Shown here one piece after another: positions 32,039 through 43,640 of a stretch of 64,000 bases of DNA; the first letter of the stretch is position 1; each line of letters begins with the position of its first letter. A program made the translations under genes and the position numbers. The notes below the pieces were generated by a model, which was not told where the DNA came from, searched no databases, and saw only the letters and a list, made by a program, of their open reading frames with translations. Origin of the DNA: Monodelphis domestica (Eukaryota; Chordata; Mammalia; Didelphimorphia; Didelphidae); the NCBI RefSeq assembly GCF_027887165.1, contig NC_077232.1, positions 274,648 through 338,647 of the forward strand, written 5' to 3'.

Positions 32039-35000
32039 AACAATTCCAATATGGTGGAACCTCTGTCAAGATTACACAAGACCTGGAGCCATCTACATTG
32101 AGGGACCAGAAGGCCTGGAATAGAAGTCTACCACCAAGAATCGCCAGCAAAACTGAGCATAGTCCTCTGGGGAAGGAAGGGAGGGTGGGGGGGTGACATT
32201 TAATGAAATAGAGGACTTCCAGCTATTCCTGACACCCCCCCCAAAAAAAAAGCTGAAAAGAAAATCCAACACTCAAAAAGAAACAGAAAAAGGCAAACAG
32301 AATATTGAAAACTTAAGGGGTTTTGAGTGCATTCATACCGGGCGAGGTGAGAATGAAATATTTAAGTTATCTATGATCTGTGAGATATTTAAGGTATTTA
32401 AAGTATTCAGGATTCTTTAAGCAGTTGAGATACTTAAGAACTTTCATTATTAGCACAGTGACAAGGAACATGCATAGAAAGAAGGAAGTAGAACAGGATG
32501 GGTTGAGATAAGAAATAATAAAGGAATGGGAAGAGAAAAGGGGGAGAAGAGAAGAAAAAAGGGTAAAAAGAGGTACATAAGACAATACAGTGGAGGAGGA
32601 GATGAAGGCAGCCAATGCTGGAAACTTACCACCACCAAGGTTAGCTCAAAGTGAGAATAATAGCCACACTCAGCCAGCTTCAGAAACCTACCTTACTCTA
32701 TAGGGAAGTAAGGGAGAATAAGGGAAAGGAATGGACAAAAAGGAGGGCAAACTGGGAGAAGTGGTTGTTGAAAACAAAACATCTGTGAACAGGGAAAGGC
32801 TGAAAGGAGAGAGAAAAGTAAATGGAAAAAATAAGATGGAGAGTAACACAATTAGTAATTGGAACTGTGAATGCGAATGGGATGAACTCACCCATAAAAT
32901 GTAAAAAGAATTGAGTGGATTTAAAACCAGAATCCCACAACATGCTGTCTATAAGAAACATATTTAAAGCAGGAAGATACCCAGAGTAAAAGTGAAAGGC
33001 TGGAGAAGAATCTATTATGCTTCAACTGGCAAAAAAAAAAGGGGGGGGGGGTAGCAATCATGATCTCAGTCAAAGCAAAAGTAAAAAGTGATCTAATCAA
33101 AAGATAAAGGAAATTATAAAAAGCACCACAGACAATGAAACTAAAATCAATATTACACAAATATGCACCAAATGGCATAGTATCCAAATTCTTAAAGGAG
33201 AAATTACATAAGTAATGGGAGGAAATACAGACAGTAAAACTTTATTTGGTAGAAAACCTCAAACTTACACAATCAAAAGTAGAAAAATCCAACCAAAAAT
33301 TAAATAGGAAAGAAAGTAAATAGAACTTTAGAAAAGTTTGACATGCTAGATTTCTGGAGAAAACCAAATGGGAATGGAAACTATTATATCTTTTCCCAGC
33401 AGCACATGGCACCATGTATAAGGGTATAAGAACTTCACAACCAAATGCAGAAAAGCAGAAATAGCAAATGCATCCTTTTCAGACCATAATGTAATAAAAA
33501 TTATATTCAACAAAGAGTAGCAGAAAAAAGATTAAGAAATTAATTGGAAACAATCTTATCCTAAAGAATGAATGGGCCAAAGAACAAATCAATTTCATTG
33601 AAGAAAATGACAATGAGGAGAGAACATATCAAAATTTATGGGATGCAGTTAAAACTACTTGGGGAAAATTATGTCTCTCAATGCTTATATCAATAAAACA
33701 GAGAAAGAGCAGATCAATGAATTGGACATGCAACTTAAAAAGGAAAAAAGCCAAATTACCAGTATTGACAATTAAAAAGATGAAATCACAACCAATGAAG
33801 AAGAAATTAAAACAATTGTTGGGAGTTAATTCACCCAACTATACATGCCAACCTAAGAGAAATAGCTGAATACTTACAAAAACACCAGACAAAAGAGGAC
33901 TTAAACTGCACATCCGCAGGTCCTCAAGAGAAAGGCCGCAGGGCCAGATGCATTCACAAGTGAATTCTATCCAACATCCAAAGAACAATTAGCTTCCACT
34001 CTAGATGAAACTTTTTGGGCAAAGTCTTCCAAATGCCTTTTATGACACAGATAGGATACTGATTCCAAAACAGAAAGAAAACCACAGACCAACGGCCCCA
34101 ATGAATACACTGATGGGAAAATCTTAAACTGCCAGCAAGGAGAACGCAAGCTTCCATCACAAGGCTCAGACACCATCATTATCAAGAATGCAGGGATTGT
34201 TCCATATTAGGAAAACGATCCAAGGCAGAATTAACATATCAGTACCGAAGCCAGTGCAAAGCACACGACTGACTATCTGTAAAACGAGGCTAAACTGAGA
34301 GCCTTGCCCAAGAGCAGGAGGGACGCAAGGACGCCCGCTGTGGCCACTCTTCAATGCTGTTCTAGCATCAAAGAGCCAAAAGAGAGGCTGAAGGAAGTGG
34401 ACCGGGTGGCGAGGAAACAAACCTGTCACTCGTTGCAGAGGACTATGATGGCGGATGTAGAGAACCCCAGAAAAGTGGCAGAAGCAAGTCACCGCTTTAG
34501 CGGAACCAAACAGCGCAAGATGAAGGCCTGCGAAATGCGCAGCTTCGTTTACCAACATCGTCAGGAAACTCCATCTAAAAGAACTAGACCATATCACTTC
34601 CTGCCAACGCAAAGGAGCAACCGTGGGAGCACAGTTGTGCACTGATGGAGTCAGACCTAACTGCTCGTGGACAGGCCAATCCTTTGTAAACTAATTTACC
34701 ACAAACTTCCGCCAAACTAGAAAAAATACCCAAACTCCTGTGGAACCTTGAAGGCCAGACTATGGAGGGAATCACTGAAAAACAGGAAGGCAGGAGGCCT
34801 GGGTGTGCCATGGAAGCGACCTGGCCCTGGCTAAAGGGAATCCGTGGCACAAATCCAGGCAGTCGGCACGTGGCCCTTCGTGTCCATGGCCACGTGGATC
34901 TACGCTTTGGGGGAAGAATGCAGAGCCCTAGCTGGGCCTGGAGCGAAGATAACGGGGCTACCTTGGATGCAGAGTTCTCATAGCCCTTTTGGAGGTGGTG

Positions 35001-35662
35001 AAGGGAGGGGAACGGTAGGATAAGCTGGAGTGTTGGATGGTAAGAAATGATGAGCAGGAGGAGCTCACAAAAACCTGGGAAGACTTTTCTAGTAAGCAAG
35101 GCCAGAAGCAGAACCGGGCATCCGGGGACAGAGCTGGGAAGGGCTGAACTTGAGCCAAGGCCAAAGCCGGTCCGGTCGGAGTCCGACCGAAGCAGGCCAC
35201 TTTTCCCCCACAAGCTTTTTCTCCTGTGTGAGCGTGTCTTCTGTCAGGACGTGGCTGCCCACAGAGGCCCAGGGCTGGGGACTCACCTGAGCTTCTGAAT
35301 CTTACAGGCCGGGTTCTGCAGACCCTGCAGCACCAGCTGGGCCCCCTCGTCTTTCAGCTCATTATTGGGCAGGCTGAGCTCAGTCAGGGACGCGTTGGCC
35401 TGGAGCACGGAGCTGATGTTGGCACACATGGCATTGGTAAGGCCGCAGTCATCGAGCCTAGAAGACATACCACTGAGCTTGCAGGGCTCCACGAGAACCC
35501 CTTGGGGCACCCGCAGGGAGGAGACTGCGCAATGGGCCCAAGGACGGGGGGGGGGGGGGAGAGGGGGGCTCCCTACCGAATGACGCCATACTGCTTCATG
35601 GACGGAAGGATCTCTGTCCAGCGGGCACTGCTCAGGTCCTCACACTGGATCTCCAGACTCAT
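29530..35662 (-). CDS. RNH1: Ribonuclease inhibitor (RNH1)
   Basis: A cytosolic leucine-rich-repeat horseshoe that binds and blocks RNase A-family enzymes and angiogenin. Nine coding exons on the minus strand: 35662-35577, 35457-35287, 31194-31024, 30959-30789, 30717-30547, 30384-30214, 30135-29965, 29869-29699, 29617-29530. Sum 1371 nt, 456 aa (human 460-461). The start is [20 protein letters not shown]; the end is TKPSLRIIC. Each of the seven middle exons is exactly 171 nt, or 57 residues, and encodes one A-type plus one B-type repeat (for example SIGN units such as [15 protein letters not shown] then [19 protein letters not shown]). The C-terminal exon has [12 protein letters not shown], matching the human DIYWSEEMEDRL segment. 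Cysteines are abundant, as in the family. Intron 2 is 4.1 kb and holds a LINE-1; the other introns are 63-180 nt. Confidence 0.96.
29917..29953. repeat. Poly-C run in RNH1 intron 7
   Basis: A homopolymer C tract broken once or twice by G or T, ending a few bases from the exon donor. A similar poly-G run sits at 30181-30201 in the next intron. Both are likely unstable and hard to sequence. Confidence 0.9.
31480..34990 (+). mobile_element. LINE-1, old, in RNH1 intron 2 (antisense to RNH1)
   Basis: A 3.5-kb AT-rich island. It contains ORF1-like sequence (GGAACCTCTGTCAAGATTAC, AGCAAAACTGAGCATAGTCC, AATGAAATAGAGGACTTCCA) followed by ORF2-like sequence: GAAAGAGCAGATCAATGAAT, ATTCACAAGTGAATTCTATC, and the reverse-transcriptase catalytic neighbourhood near CACTCGTTGCAGAGGACTAT. 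The order is ORF1 to ORF2 on the + strand. No long frame survives. The right boundary is approximate. Confidence 0.8.
31935..32049 (+). mobile_element. Tiny 5'-truncated LINE-1 3' end nested in the older LINE-1, with 14-bp target duplication
   Basis: The 14-mer AGAAACAATTCCAA occurs at 31935-31948 and again at 32036-32049. Between them sit about 60 bases ending GATCAAATAAAATATATTTA and a pure A tail. This is a textbook target-primed insertion: direct repeats, an AATAAA-bearing 3' end and poly(A). The host LINE-1 ORF1 reads on across the site once the insert is set aside. Confidence 0.85.
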
Positions 35663-35681
35663 GGTGGGCAAGAGAGTGGCA

Positions 35682-38060
35682 CCTGGAGAGGCAGAAAGGG
35701 GAAGCTGAGTCCCACGAGGAGCCCACACACTTCACCTGACTGTGTCTGGGAAGAGGAAGGCAGCATGGAACCCCAGGGGGAAGAAGGGCCCTGAGATTTG
35801 GGGAGGAGCTCCTTCCCACTCATCCGGATGGACGAGTGATGCTGGGGTTGGGACCCCTTCAAGGCCAAGCACAGGTGCTCAGCTCTAGGGACATCTAGGG
35901 CTCTGCCATTCTCCCAGTGGCCACACTGGAGACTGGCTCAGACTTGGGCCCAAGGACTAATGGCAGTGAAGGGCTGGTGGGGCTCCCCAAACCTCCTGCC
36001 CCAAGTCTCTACTGAGGCTCCAGAGGAATCAGGTTGCGGTCCTCTGGGCCCCCAGGCTCCCTTGAGCCAAGAGCATGGACGCAGGGGAAAGTTTAAAAAG
36101 CTGGGCACTCAGGGGCAGAGAGCAGGTGTGTTCCACTCTGGGCCTCCACAGCCTCCAGGCTAACCTGGACCTCAGTGCCCTTCCTAGTTCTGCCCAGCAG
36201 GGGGCCCCATCTGCCCACCCTGAAACTGTAACCTCCCCTCCCCCCCAGTGCTTTGGGAGGAACCATGGATGACACCAGGGGAACTCCAGAGGTGGAGGCG
36301 CTGCCCATCCGGAGAGCCAGAGCGGCCACAGAGTGAACACGGCCTGAGAAGGATGCAGACAGATGGGCCTGGCAGTGCCCAAGGAGAGAAACAGGTCTGG
36401 CCAGGAGGCAGTGCAAGCTGGGCAGATCCCAGTGACATCACAAAGGGGCAGAAGACAGAAAGTCCACTGAAAAGCAGCCCAGGCAGGAGGAAAGGCCAGG
36501 CAGGCAGGGCAGCAGCAAACAAGAACCCACCCAAGGAAAAAGGATGACTGGACCCACCCAGTGATCAAAATCCTTTCCTGGAGCTAGAAAACCCCCCACA
36601 AAATCCATTGGGGAAGACATTGAAGGGATCCACGAAAATGGGAAGCAGCAGATTGCATGGGCAGTGGCCAGCGCCAGATGAGGCCCGAGAGGGAGGCTGC
36701 ATGGCTGTTGCCAGCTAACCTCTGAGGAACCCAGAGACACCCCACCCCCCACCCTGGGCCCAAACTGGGCTAAAGCTGGCAGCATCCAGCACCAGAGGCC
36801 AAAGCTCTTAAACAGGCTGTAGTTCCTCTGGGATCGGCTCCAGAAAGGGTTGGTTACATAAAGGGTTTGCGTAAGCGGCAGTCCAAAGACTGGGAAGGGC
36901 CGGCGGGGGAGCATCTGCGCCCTCGGGAACACTTGGGAACAAGAAGAGTCCCGGCTAGATTCCACAGCAAAATGGGAGGTTTGTGCACTTTGGCTATTGG
37001 AAACATCTGTCCCCACCCCTGAAAAAGACTTAACTATGCTAAAAACTGAAGCTAATCTCACAGGAGGCCAGGCCAAAGCCCAGCTGAGAACAGGCGATCA
37101 CTTGCTCCATCACCCAAGGTAGGCCACAAGGCCTGGCCAAACTCTGCTGCCCTCTCCCTCCCCCCAACAGGCCCTGCCAAAGTGCTATGTAACTCAGAAC
37201 GAGGCCTCCCCCAACCTCCCAATAGCTCCCCCTATTTTAGGAGCAGCCTCGGACAGTTCACAGTATGCTTTAACAATAGCAAGATGAGCTCAAAAGCAGG
37301 ATGACTCAGACAGGAGGGAGGGAGGCACAAAAGCCAAGCGGACAGGCATGTGGCACAGCAAAAGGGTCTCAGTGTGGGTATGCTGACAGCATGTGCCCAT
37401 GGCCCAGCCATCCCCGGGAACTTGGGCTTGGGAAGGAACCCTGAGTGAGAACGGGACCTTGTTACACAGGGGATGGGATCAAAAGGGACTGCAGGAAAAT
37501 GAGGTCGCCCCTCAGTCCTGCCCAAGCTCCCTTCCTCCCCCAGCCCTTGAGCTGCTTCACTCCCAGAAGAGGAGAAATGCCCTCAGCTGCAGGGTAGAAG
37601 TGGCCTGGGGAGACTGAGTCAAAGACCAAACATCAAGTCCCCTACTAAAGAGATCCAGGGCCCCACAAATCGTGCTGTCTTCCTCTTGCCTGAGCAACAG
37701 GGCCTGACCCAGATCTGGGCAGGCTTCCCTCCCTCCTGGCCCCCCACCCCCTCCTCCTGTCATGGGCACTGACCCTTGGGATCCAGTCAGCAGCACCCCT
37801 TCCCCCCAGCATCCCTGGGGGGGGGGGGCATCTCGCCATGAGCAGCCCAGCTCCAAACTCCCTTCCCAGACATCTGTGTCTCTCCCAGCACAGGGACGGA
37901 AGGCCCCTAACCTGGTGTCCCAGCCAGGGAAACTCTTCCTTCCTGGTCCAGCCCCAACCCCAGACATCATCAGTCTTCCAGGGTCCCCCCCAGGGCTGTC
38001 ACTCCCCAAACTCTCTGGGCTGGCCTTCAAGGCCTCCCTAGTGTGGCGATGGCTTACCTG
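35682..38060 (-). other. RNH1: RNH1 5' intron sequence, candidate alternative noncoding exon
   Basis: The RNH1 start exon has an acceptor at 35683-35685 (CAG before GTGCCAC), so noncoding exon(s) lie upstream. A good minus-strand donor, CATCAG then GTAAGC, marks a candidate exon ending near 38059. Otherwise this 2.4 kb shows no coding exon. Confidence 0.45.
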
Positions 38061-38284
38061 ATGCTGGAGAGACTAGCCCCCAAAGGCCCAGCAGGCAGCA
38101 GCTGCTACCACCCTCTAGGCCAGGGCCTGACTCAAGCCCCATGACTCAGGCAGCCCCGCCCACCAGCCCTCCCCCAAGGCTCCACCCAGGGACCTGGCCC
38201 CAGAGGAGGGGGAGGGGGCAGGCATTGGCTCTAGCCAGCAGGGCTAGGCTGGGGAAGGATCTTGGCCAGGGATGGCCGGCACCC

Positions 38285-38420
38285 AGGGTCCCAGAGTTCA
38301 AATCTGACCTCGGATGCTAAGCAGCTGTGCAATCCTGGGCAAGTTCCTTAAACTCTGCCTCAGTTTCCTCATCTGTAAAATGGGGCTCACAGCGCCTCAA
38401 AGGGAGGAACTACGATGCTA
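38285..38420 (+). mobile_element. MIR SINE
   Basis: AGAGTTCAAATCTGACCTCG, AATCCTGGGCAAGTTCCTTA and CTCAGTTTCCTCATCTGTAA in sense MIR order. A second, reverse-strand core follows at about 38480-38560 (GGGGGAAACTGAGGCCGGGA). Confidence 0.8.
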
Positions 38421-39133
38421 ACTAAACGCTGGTTATGATTATAGCTGAAGGGGCCTCGGAGGTCCTTGCGCCAAACTCCAATCGTTTTACAAAGGGGGAA
38501 ACTGAGGCCGGGAAGGGACAGATCTAGAGCACCCACAATCAGGAAGCCCTGGCCCCCGCAGAGACCCTTCTCTTTGATCATCCCCGATAAGCCCCGTCCA
38601 GACCAGCGGCCAGCGCTCAGGGAGGGGCCTGGACTGGTCCCACTTGGGCCCCGCCCTCTCGCCAGCCCAAACAACTGGCTGGTTACCATCAGAGAAGCGT
38701 CTGGCCTGCCGGGGAGGCGGCCTCGGCCACCGCCGCCACAGCGCCCGCAGCCCCCGCATGGTGCCCGCCGGGGGGCATCGGGTCACGGTCGCGCGCCGCT
38801 CCTGCCCTCACCCCCGGGTGCCGATCAACCCACAAGGGCCAGAACAGGGCAGTCCCACCTCCACTCCCCGCCGTGCAGAGGCCGACGCCTGGGCGGCCGG
38901 AAGAGTCCGGGCTGCCGCAGGAGCACGCAATGGGCTCACGTGGGCACGGCGTGTGCGTGCCTGAACATGGGAAGGAAGGAGAGGCCTCGCCCCGGCCGCT
39001 CTGGCGAGGGATGGGGGGGGCGAGGAAGAGTTGGGGAGCTAAGGGGGGGGCTCCCCGCGCCCCGGACCCGGGTCCGAGCCTTCCGAGGGGACCCAAGTGT
39101 CCTGGCAGACCCCTTCCCGGCTGGCGGACTCAC

Positions 39134-39350
39134 CTCCACCACTCTCTCCCTCTGGCGCTGGCCGGGGTGGCCGAGAAGCGGCAGGAAAGAGTCGAGCGGA
39201 GGCCCTTCTGGGTCAGTTAATCAGGCGACAGGGGCGGGGCAGGGGGCGGAGCCTGGCGGGGCGGGGAAGGAAGGGCGCTGGGCCGGGCTAGAGCGGGAAG
39301 GGGCGGGGCCAAAGCTTGGCACCTGCAGCCCGAGCCCAGAGTTACGGAGT
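39134..39350 (-). promoter_or_regulatory. RNH1: RNH1 noncoding first exon and GC-box promoter (predicted)
   Basis: A minus-strand donor, GGTGGAG then GTGAGTCC, ends a noncoding exon at 39134. GC boxes (GGGGCGGGGC and GGGGCGGAGC types) crowd 39228-39310. The start site is inferred and was not read directly. Confidence 0.5.
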
Positions 39351-39409
39351 ATCGCAGCTCTCGGGGAGCGCCCCCAGGACTGTCAGTCAGCTCCCACTCT
39401 CTGGGCTGC

Positions 39410-39800
39410 CTTGGATCCTGGGGACTCTCCTGCCCGCCTGACGGCCATGCTCCGCGCCCAGGCTCTCCCCGGGCTCCAACTGCACCTCGCTCCGGGCAGG
39501 GTCCCTCTCCCTGGCGGTCCCTTTCCAGCCTTTCCCTGCACTCCCACCGCCCCCAAAGCGACAGTCACGGCCCTGCTCAAGCAGCTCCAGTGGCTCCCGG
39601 CGGCCTTTCGGAGAAGCGCCGCCCCTCGGTCGGTTTAGCTCCGAACGCCTTTCCCAGGCTCCCCTCACCCCGGGCCCTCTCAGCCTTCCCGCCCTCCGTG
39701 TCCACGGGCAGGTGCTTTGACCAGAGAGGAACGCCAGCCTTTGGAGGCTTCCTGCTCGTTTGGTCTCTGTACACAGCAGGCGTTTAATTGCTGCCGCGAG
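39410..39800 (+). mobile_element. L2 LINE remnant
   Basis: CACGGCCCTGCTCAAGCAGC followed by TCCAGTGGCTCCCGGCGG matches the L2 phrase for CACTCCCCTGCTTAAAACCC, then CAATGGCTCCCCATTG. It has become GC-rich in this CpG island. It lies between the RNH1 promoter and the next island. Confidence 0.5.
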
Positions 39801-39839
39801 ACGAACTGATCTGCGTTTCGGAGCGTGCTGTCGGGGCCT

Positions 39840-40700
39840 TCGTCGGTCCCGCATTAAAGCAGCCTGGGAGAGGACGGCGCGCAGGCGCAGGCGCTGCAGC
39901 TGCACTAGAACTCCCTGCAGGCCGCCGAAGCCCGGCCTTGCTGCGACTTCACAGGGTGGCGCTGTTGCTCCGCTGGTGGGGGGACCGGGAGGAAGGGAGG
40001 GGGTCGAGGGAAATGGGGAGAGGGAGGGAGGAAGGGGGCGGGGAGGCTGCTGCTCCGCCCACACGCTGGAGGGGGAGGGGAGCGGGGGAGGAAGGGGGAT
40101 GCGGGGCTGCCCCCAGCCTTCTCTTCTGGCTCGGCGGGAGCCTTCCGAGCTGCATCCTGAGCGGCCGCGGCTGCGGCCGCCTCTGCCTCCGCCTCCGCCT
40201 CCGCCGCAGGTAGGGAGCCGGCTGGCCGGCCTGCAGGGAGGGGGCGCTGCGGGCGGGGCTGCCTAGGGAGGGGCTCCCTCCCTCCCGCGTGGAACAGCTG
40301 CCACGGAGCTACGTGTGACCCTGCATGGCCCCGGGGGCCTGGGGGATGAGGATGCCGGGCCTGGTTCCGCCGATGAGCCCGGGCAGGGCACACACCTTCC
40401 GGCAGGCCTGGGCTCCGGCTAACTTTGCCTCGGACCCACGTGCGGCCCTCCGAGGGGCCCGCCTTCCCCTCCCCCTCCCCCTCCCCCGGCGCTGCCTGCA
40501 GCCCGGCCGGCCCAGCCCAGGGAGGGCCCGTTTGGTCCTGAGCCTCGGGGCCCAGGCGGCGCTGCCTCCCCCGCCCCGTTCCTGCCCCCTCATTGGCCGG
40601 GCAGCCAGCCCAATCCAAGCAGTGAGCCCCGTCCTCAGCGCCGGGGCCCCTTCTGGAGCCAGCCGGGGGCTGCCTGCCTGCCGACAGCCATAACACAAAG
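39840..40700 (+). promoter_or_regulatory. CpG island with predicted noncoding exon 1 of the TBC-domain gene
   Basis: CpG-dense sequence with (GCCTCC)-type triplet richness at 40165-40209, ending in a consensus donor, CCGCCGCAG then GTAGGG, at 40210. On the + strand the next supported gene start is the TBC-domain gene 10.5 kb downstream, whose ATG exon has an acceptor. I therefore infer this is its noncoding first exon. Confidence 0.4.
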
Positions 40701-42420
40701 GCCAGTTGGGCTGGGGGGGGGGGGGGCGAGGCCCGAGGACTATTCTGGCCGCTCACGTGACAGCCGGGGACCACGTGTGGCTCGGTGGTTAGGGCTCCGA
40801 GGCGGCGTGGGGGTGGTTTCTTTGCCTGCGGCTCCCTCCCCCCTTCATGCCTCGATCTCCCCTTTTTGCTCAGCTATGGCCCCCCCCTGGGGGATGAGCA
40901 TAGACCTTGCGGGGCTTGCCTGGCAGGCCTGGGGGGCCCAGAAGGCCTTCTCCGGGAGGCGGAAGGTGGTGAGCTCCCCTTCACTGTCAGAGGCAGTGTC
41001 CGCTTGCCTGGGGGGCAGTGGGAGGGGTATGGGGGGGCTGGCAGAGGAGGAAGGCTGCCTCCCCCTCCGAGGCCTCAGTGGTCTCCCCTGCTCCATGGGC
41101 CTTGGTGCTGCCAGGGAGGGTGAAGGCCCCAAGTGGCGGGCCCAGCTGCTCTCCTGCCCACCCATGGCCCCTCTGAGCTTGGGCCTGGGCCTCGAAGGAG
41201 CGCAGGACAGAGTGGGGGGAGAGCCGGCCTCCCCAGGGCCACAGGGATGCGGAAGCCTCACACCTTGAGGCGGACACACACTCCCGATGAGGAAACTGAT
41301 GTGACTTGCCCAGGGTTCCCCAGTCAGTGCGAGAGGCTGGATTTGAACTCGTCTCCCTGACTCTGGGCACTGTGGGCCCAGGCTAGGGCACTTGGATTCT
41401 GAGGGTGAGCCTGGAGGCGGTCGGAGTGTGAGTTTCCTGTGGCCGGTGGTGTTCCCTGACCTGCTGTCCTCTGCTTTTTTCCGCCATTCCCTCACACCTT
41501 GCTTCGAATCCTTGGGTCTGGGGGCGCAGGCGTGGCCATCTTTGTGTCCTCCTCCTGTAGATCCTGGGCTGGGCCGGCTGAAGAAGCGGCCGCTCCACCG
41601 ACCATGTATGAGCGCTGCTGTCCTACCCCCTGCGCTGTTTGCGCCCCCCTCAGGGCTGCTCCGATGCCACCCCTTCCCTGTTCCACCCGCGACCTGCTGT
41701 GTGACCCCGGGGGGGGGGGGGCGGCTCTTTCCACCGCACTGGGGAGCTTGTCTGTAAATTGTGGAAGCGGCCTGGCGCCCCGCACTGATTCTGGGGTCGT
41801 CTCCGCCCCCCTCTGCCTGCTCTTCCTCTTTCTGTCCTTCCGCCCTGCCCCCGCCCCCACTTCCGGCCTGAGGAGCCCCCTCCCCCCTCTTCCAGCCGCC
41901 CGGCAGGAGCTCTGCGGGCTTCTTGGCCGCCTGGCCGGGGCTCCTCTGGTCAGCCTCTGCCATCCCTTCGGGGCCCGGGGAGGGGGCAGCTGCCGCCTCC
42001 AGCAGGCTCCTGCCCTGGCTGCCAGAGACGTCGGGCAGAAGCTACCCCGGGAGATGCTGCCGCGGACAAACGGCCCTTCATTCATCCTCGGGGAGCCCGC
42101 GGCGTCGGCAGGCAGTGCCAGGCCGCCCTGGGGGGTGGGGGAGGGGGCACAGACTGGACAGGAAATGCTCCCTGCCCAGGGCTGGCGGGGGAGAACTGCC
42201 GGGGGCAGGGGTGCCAGGGCCGCCTGGGGGGAGGGGTGCGGCTCCGGCAGACCCGAATGACCGCTGGGGGGTTCTTGGGCGGCGGCAGGGGCCCCCCAGA
42301 CCTTTCTTGAGCACAGTCTGCCCTCCTCAGGCACCCACCCCCGGGGGCTCCCTTCCTGCTCCCTTAGCTGTCCCGCTTGTCTACCCTGAAGCCTTCACGC
42401 GGTGGGCGGCCAGCCTAGGG
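40700..42420. other. Spacer, MIR remnant, no gene seen
   Basis: GC-rich, probable intron 1 of the TBC-domain gene. A reverse-strand MIR core lies at about 41275-41370 (GATGAGGAAACTGATGTGAC). Long open frames on both strands look compositional. Confidence 0.5.
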
Positions 42421-42424
42421 GAAG

Positions 42425-42545
42425 GGAGCCACAGTGTGGATAGAGCATCACAAGGCCCAGGTTCAAATCCTGCCTGAGAGCCTTCCTGGCCTATGACCCT
42501 GGACAAGTCACTCCCCCTCCGTTCCTCACGTCTCTGGTCCCTTCC
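42425..42545 (+). mobile_element. tRNA-type/MIR SINE
   Basis: GTGTGGATAGAGCATCACAA, GGTTCAAATCCTGCCTGAGA (B-box-like) and CTGGACAAGTCACTCCC in order. Confidence 0.75.
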
Positions 42546-43261
42546 AGCTCTCGACTCCTGCTAGGGGGCCCGGCTGGACCCTCTGCTCAGCAGGGGACAG
42601 GCTTGGGGGGCTGCCAGCGCCCTGGAGCCTTTCTGGTCCTCCGTTCAGCTGGGGAAGCCTTGCACGCCAGACCCCGAGACGGGCTCTTGGCCCTTCCGCC
42701 CCGTCTGCAGCAGCCCGCTGGGCTTGCCTTGGGTCCTTCTGTCGGGTCTGTGCACCATCAGAGCGAAGGTGGGCCACGGGCCGCCCCCACCCTTCTCACC
42801 GACATCAGCATGTCTGACTCTGTGTGCCTCGCTGTGTACTCGTAGGCTCCCCCCCCCAGTCCCGCTCGCCTCCCTCAGCGCCACTCCCCGGCCCCGGCCC
42901 TGCTGCTCCCCCCACGGTGCCCGGCCCGTGGCTCTCCTCAGACACGCAGCTTCCAGTCAGTGGCTTTCTATGCCAGACCTGGTTCCCCCTGGCTTTGCAC
43001 CCCTTGCTTGGGTCAGGGGCCTCCCCGCTTCATAAAAGGGGACCAACCTTCCTCGCAGCTGGAGACGCCCCCTTTTCCGAGGAGTTCAGACAGTACTGTG
43101 AACCTCTCTCCTTGGCGGACTGGATCGGGGCATCGTCTGTCCCTCGCTCATAGGAAACTGCATCATGGGAGTGACAGCCACTTCTGACTGCGCTCGATGC
43201 CTAGCAGTGACCCTCTGGCGGGGCCCCTCTGACCGCTGGGGGGCTTCTTTTCTGCCATCTT

Positions 43262-43405
43262 TGCCTCCAGCCGGCTCAGACCATCGACAGATATTTACTA
43301 AGTCCCAACTGGGTGCCAAGCTCAAGGGAAGACGGCACAAAGACAAAGGGGACAGTTCTTGCCTGCAGGGAGCTCGTGTTCTACTCCAGAATAGCACATG
43401 CACAG
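43262..43405 (+). repeat. Dispersed repeat, SINE-like
   Basis: GACAGATATTTACTAAGTCC, TGGGTGCCAAGCTCAAGGGA and TTCTTGCCTGCAGGGAGCTC. The same pattern recurs in this window near 11055, 18843 and 58040, so it is a dispersed family. Confidence 0.55.
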
Positions 43406-43454
43406 AAGTGCCCACCACAGTCAATCAGGAAGTCATGTGCAACAAAGTGGAGGG

Positions 43455-43640
43455 GGGGGCAGGGCTAGGTGGCCCAGTGGATAAAAAGCCAGATAGGGAA
43501 ACGGGAGGTCTTGAGTTCAAGTTCAGGCACCTCCTGGCTATGTAATCCCGGGCAAGACAATCCCTTGGTGCTCTTCTGCCTTGGGACCAGTGCTCAGCAT
43601 TGATTCTAAGAAAGTAGGTTTTGAATAACCAGCTATGGAG
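43455..43640 (+). mobile_element. tRNA-derived marsupial-type SINE (MAR1/WALLSI-like)
   Basis: Starts GGGCTAGGTGGCCCAGTGGA (A-box region), then GGTCTTGAGTTCAAGTTCAG (B-box region) and CTATGTAATCCCGGGCAAGA. This layout is characteristic of marsupial tRNA SINEs and is the best single clue to the lineage. Confidence 0.8.

Noticed and set aside
31891-32150. Phe-rich minus-strand frames
   Set aside because: They read through the poly(A) tail of the nested LINE-1 insert.
40777-42334. Several 160-370-codon frames on both strands
   Set aside because: No splice borders, motif or start context stands out, and overlapping frames on opposite strands point to GC bias.
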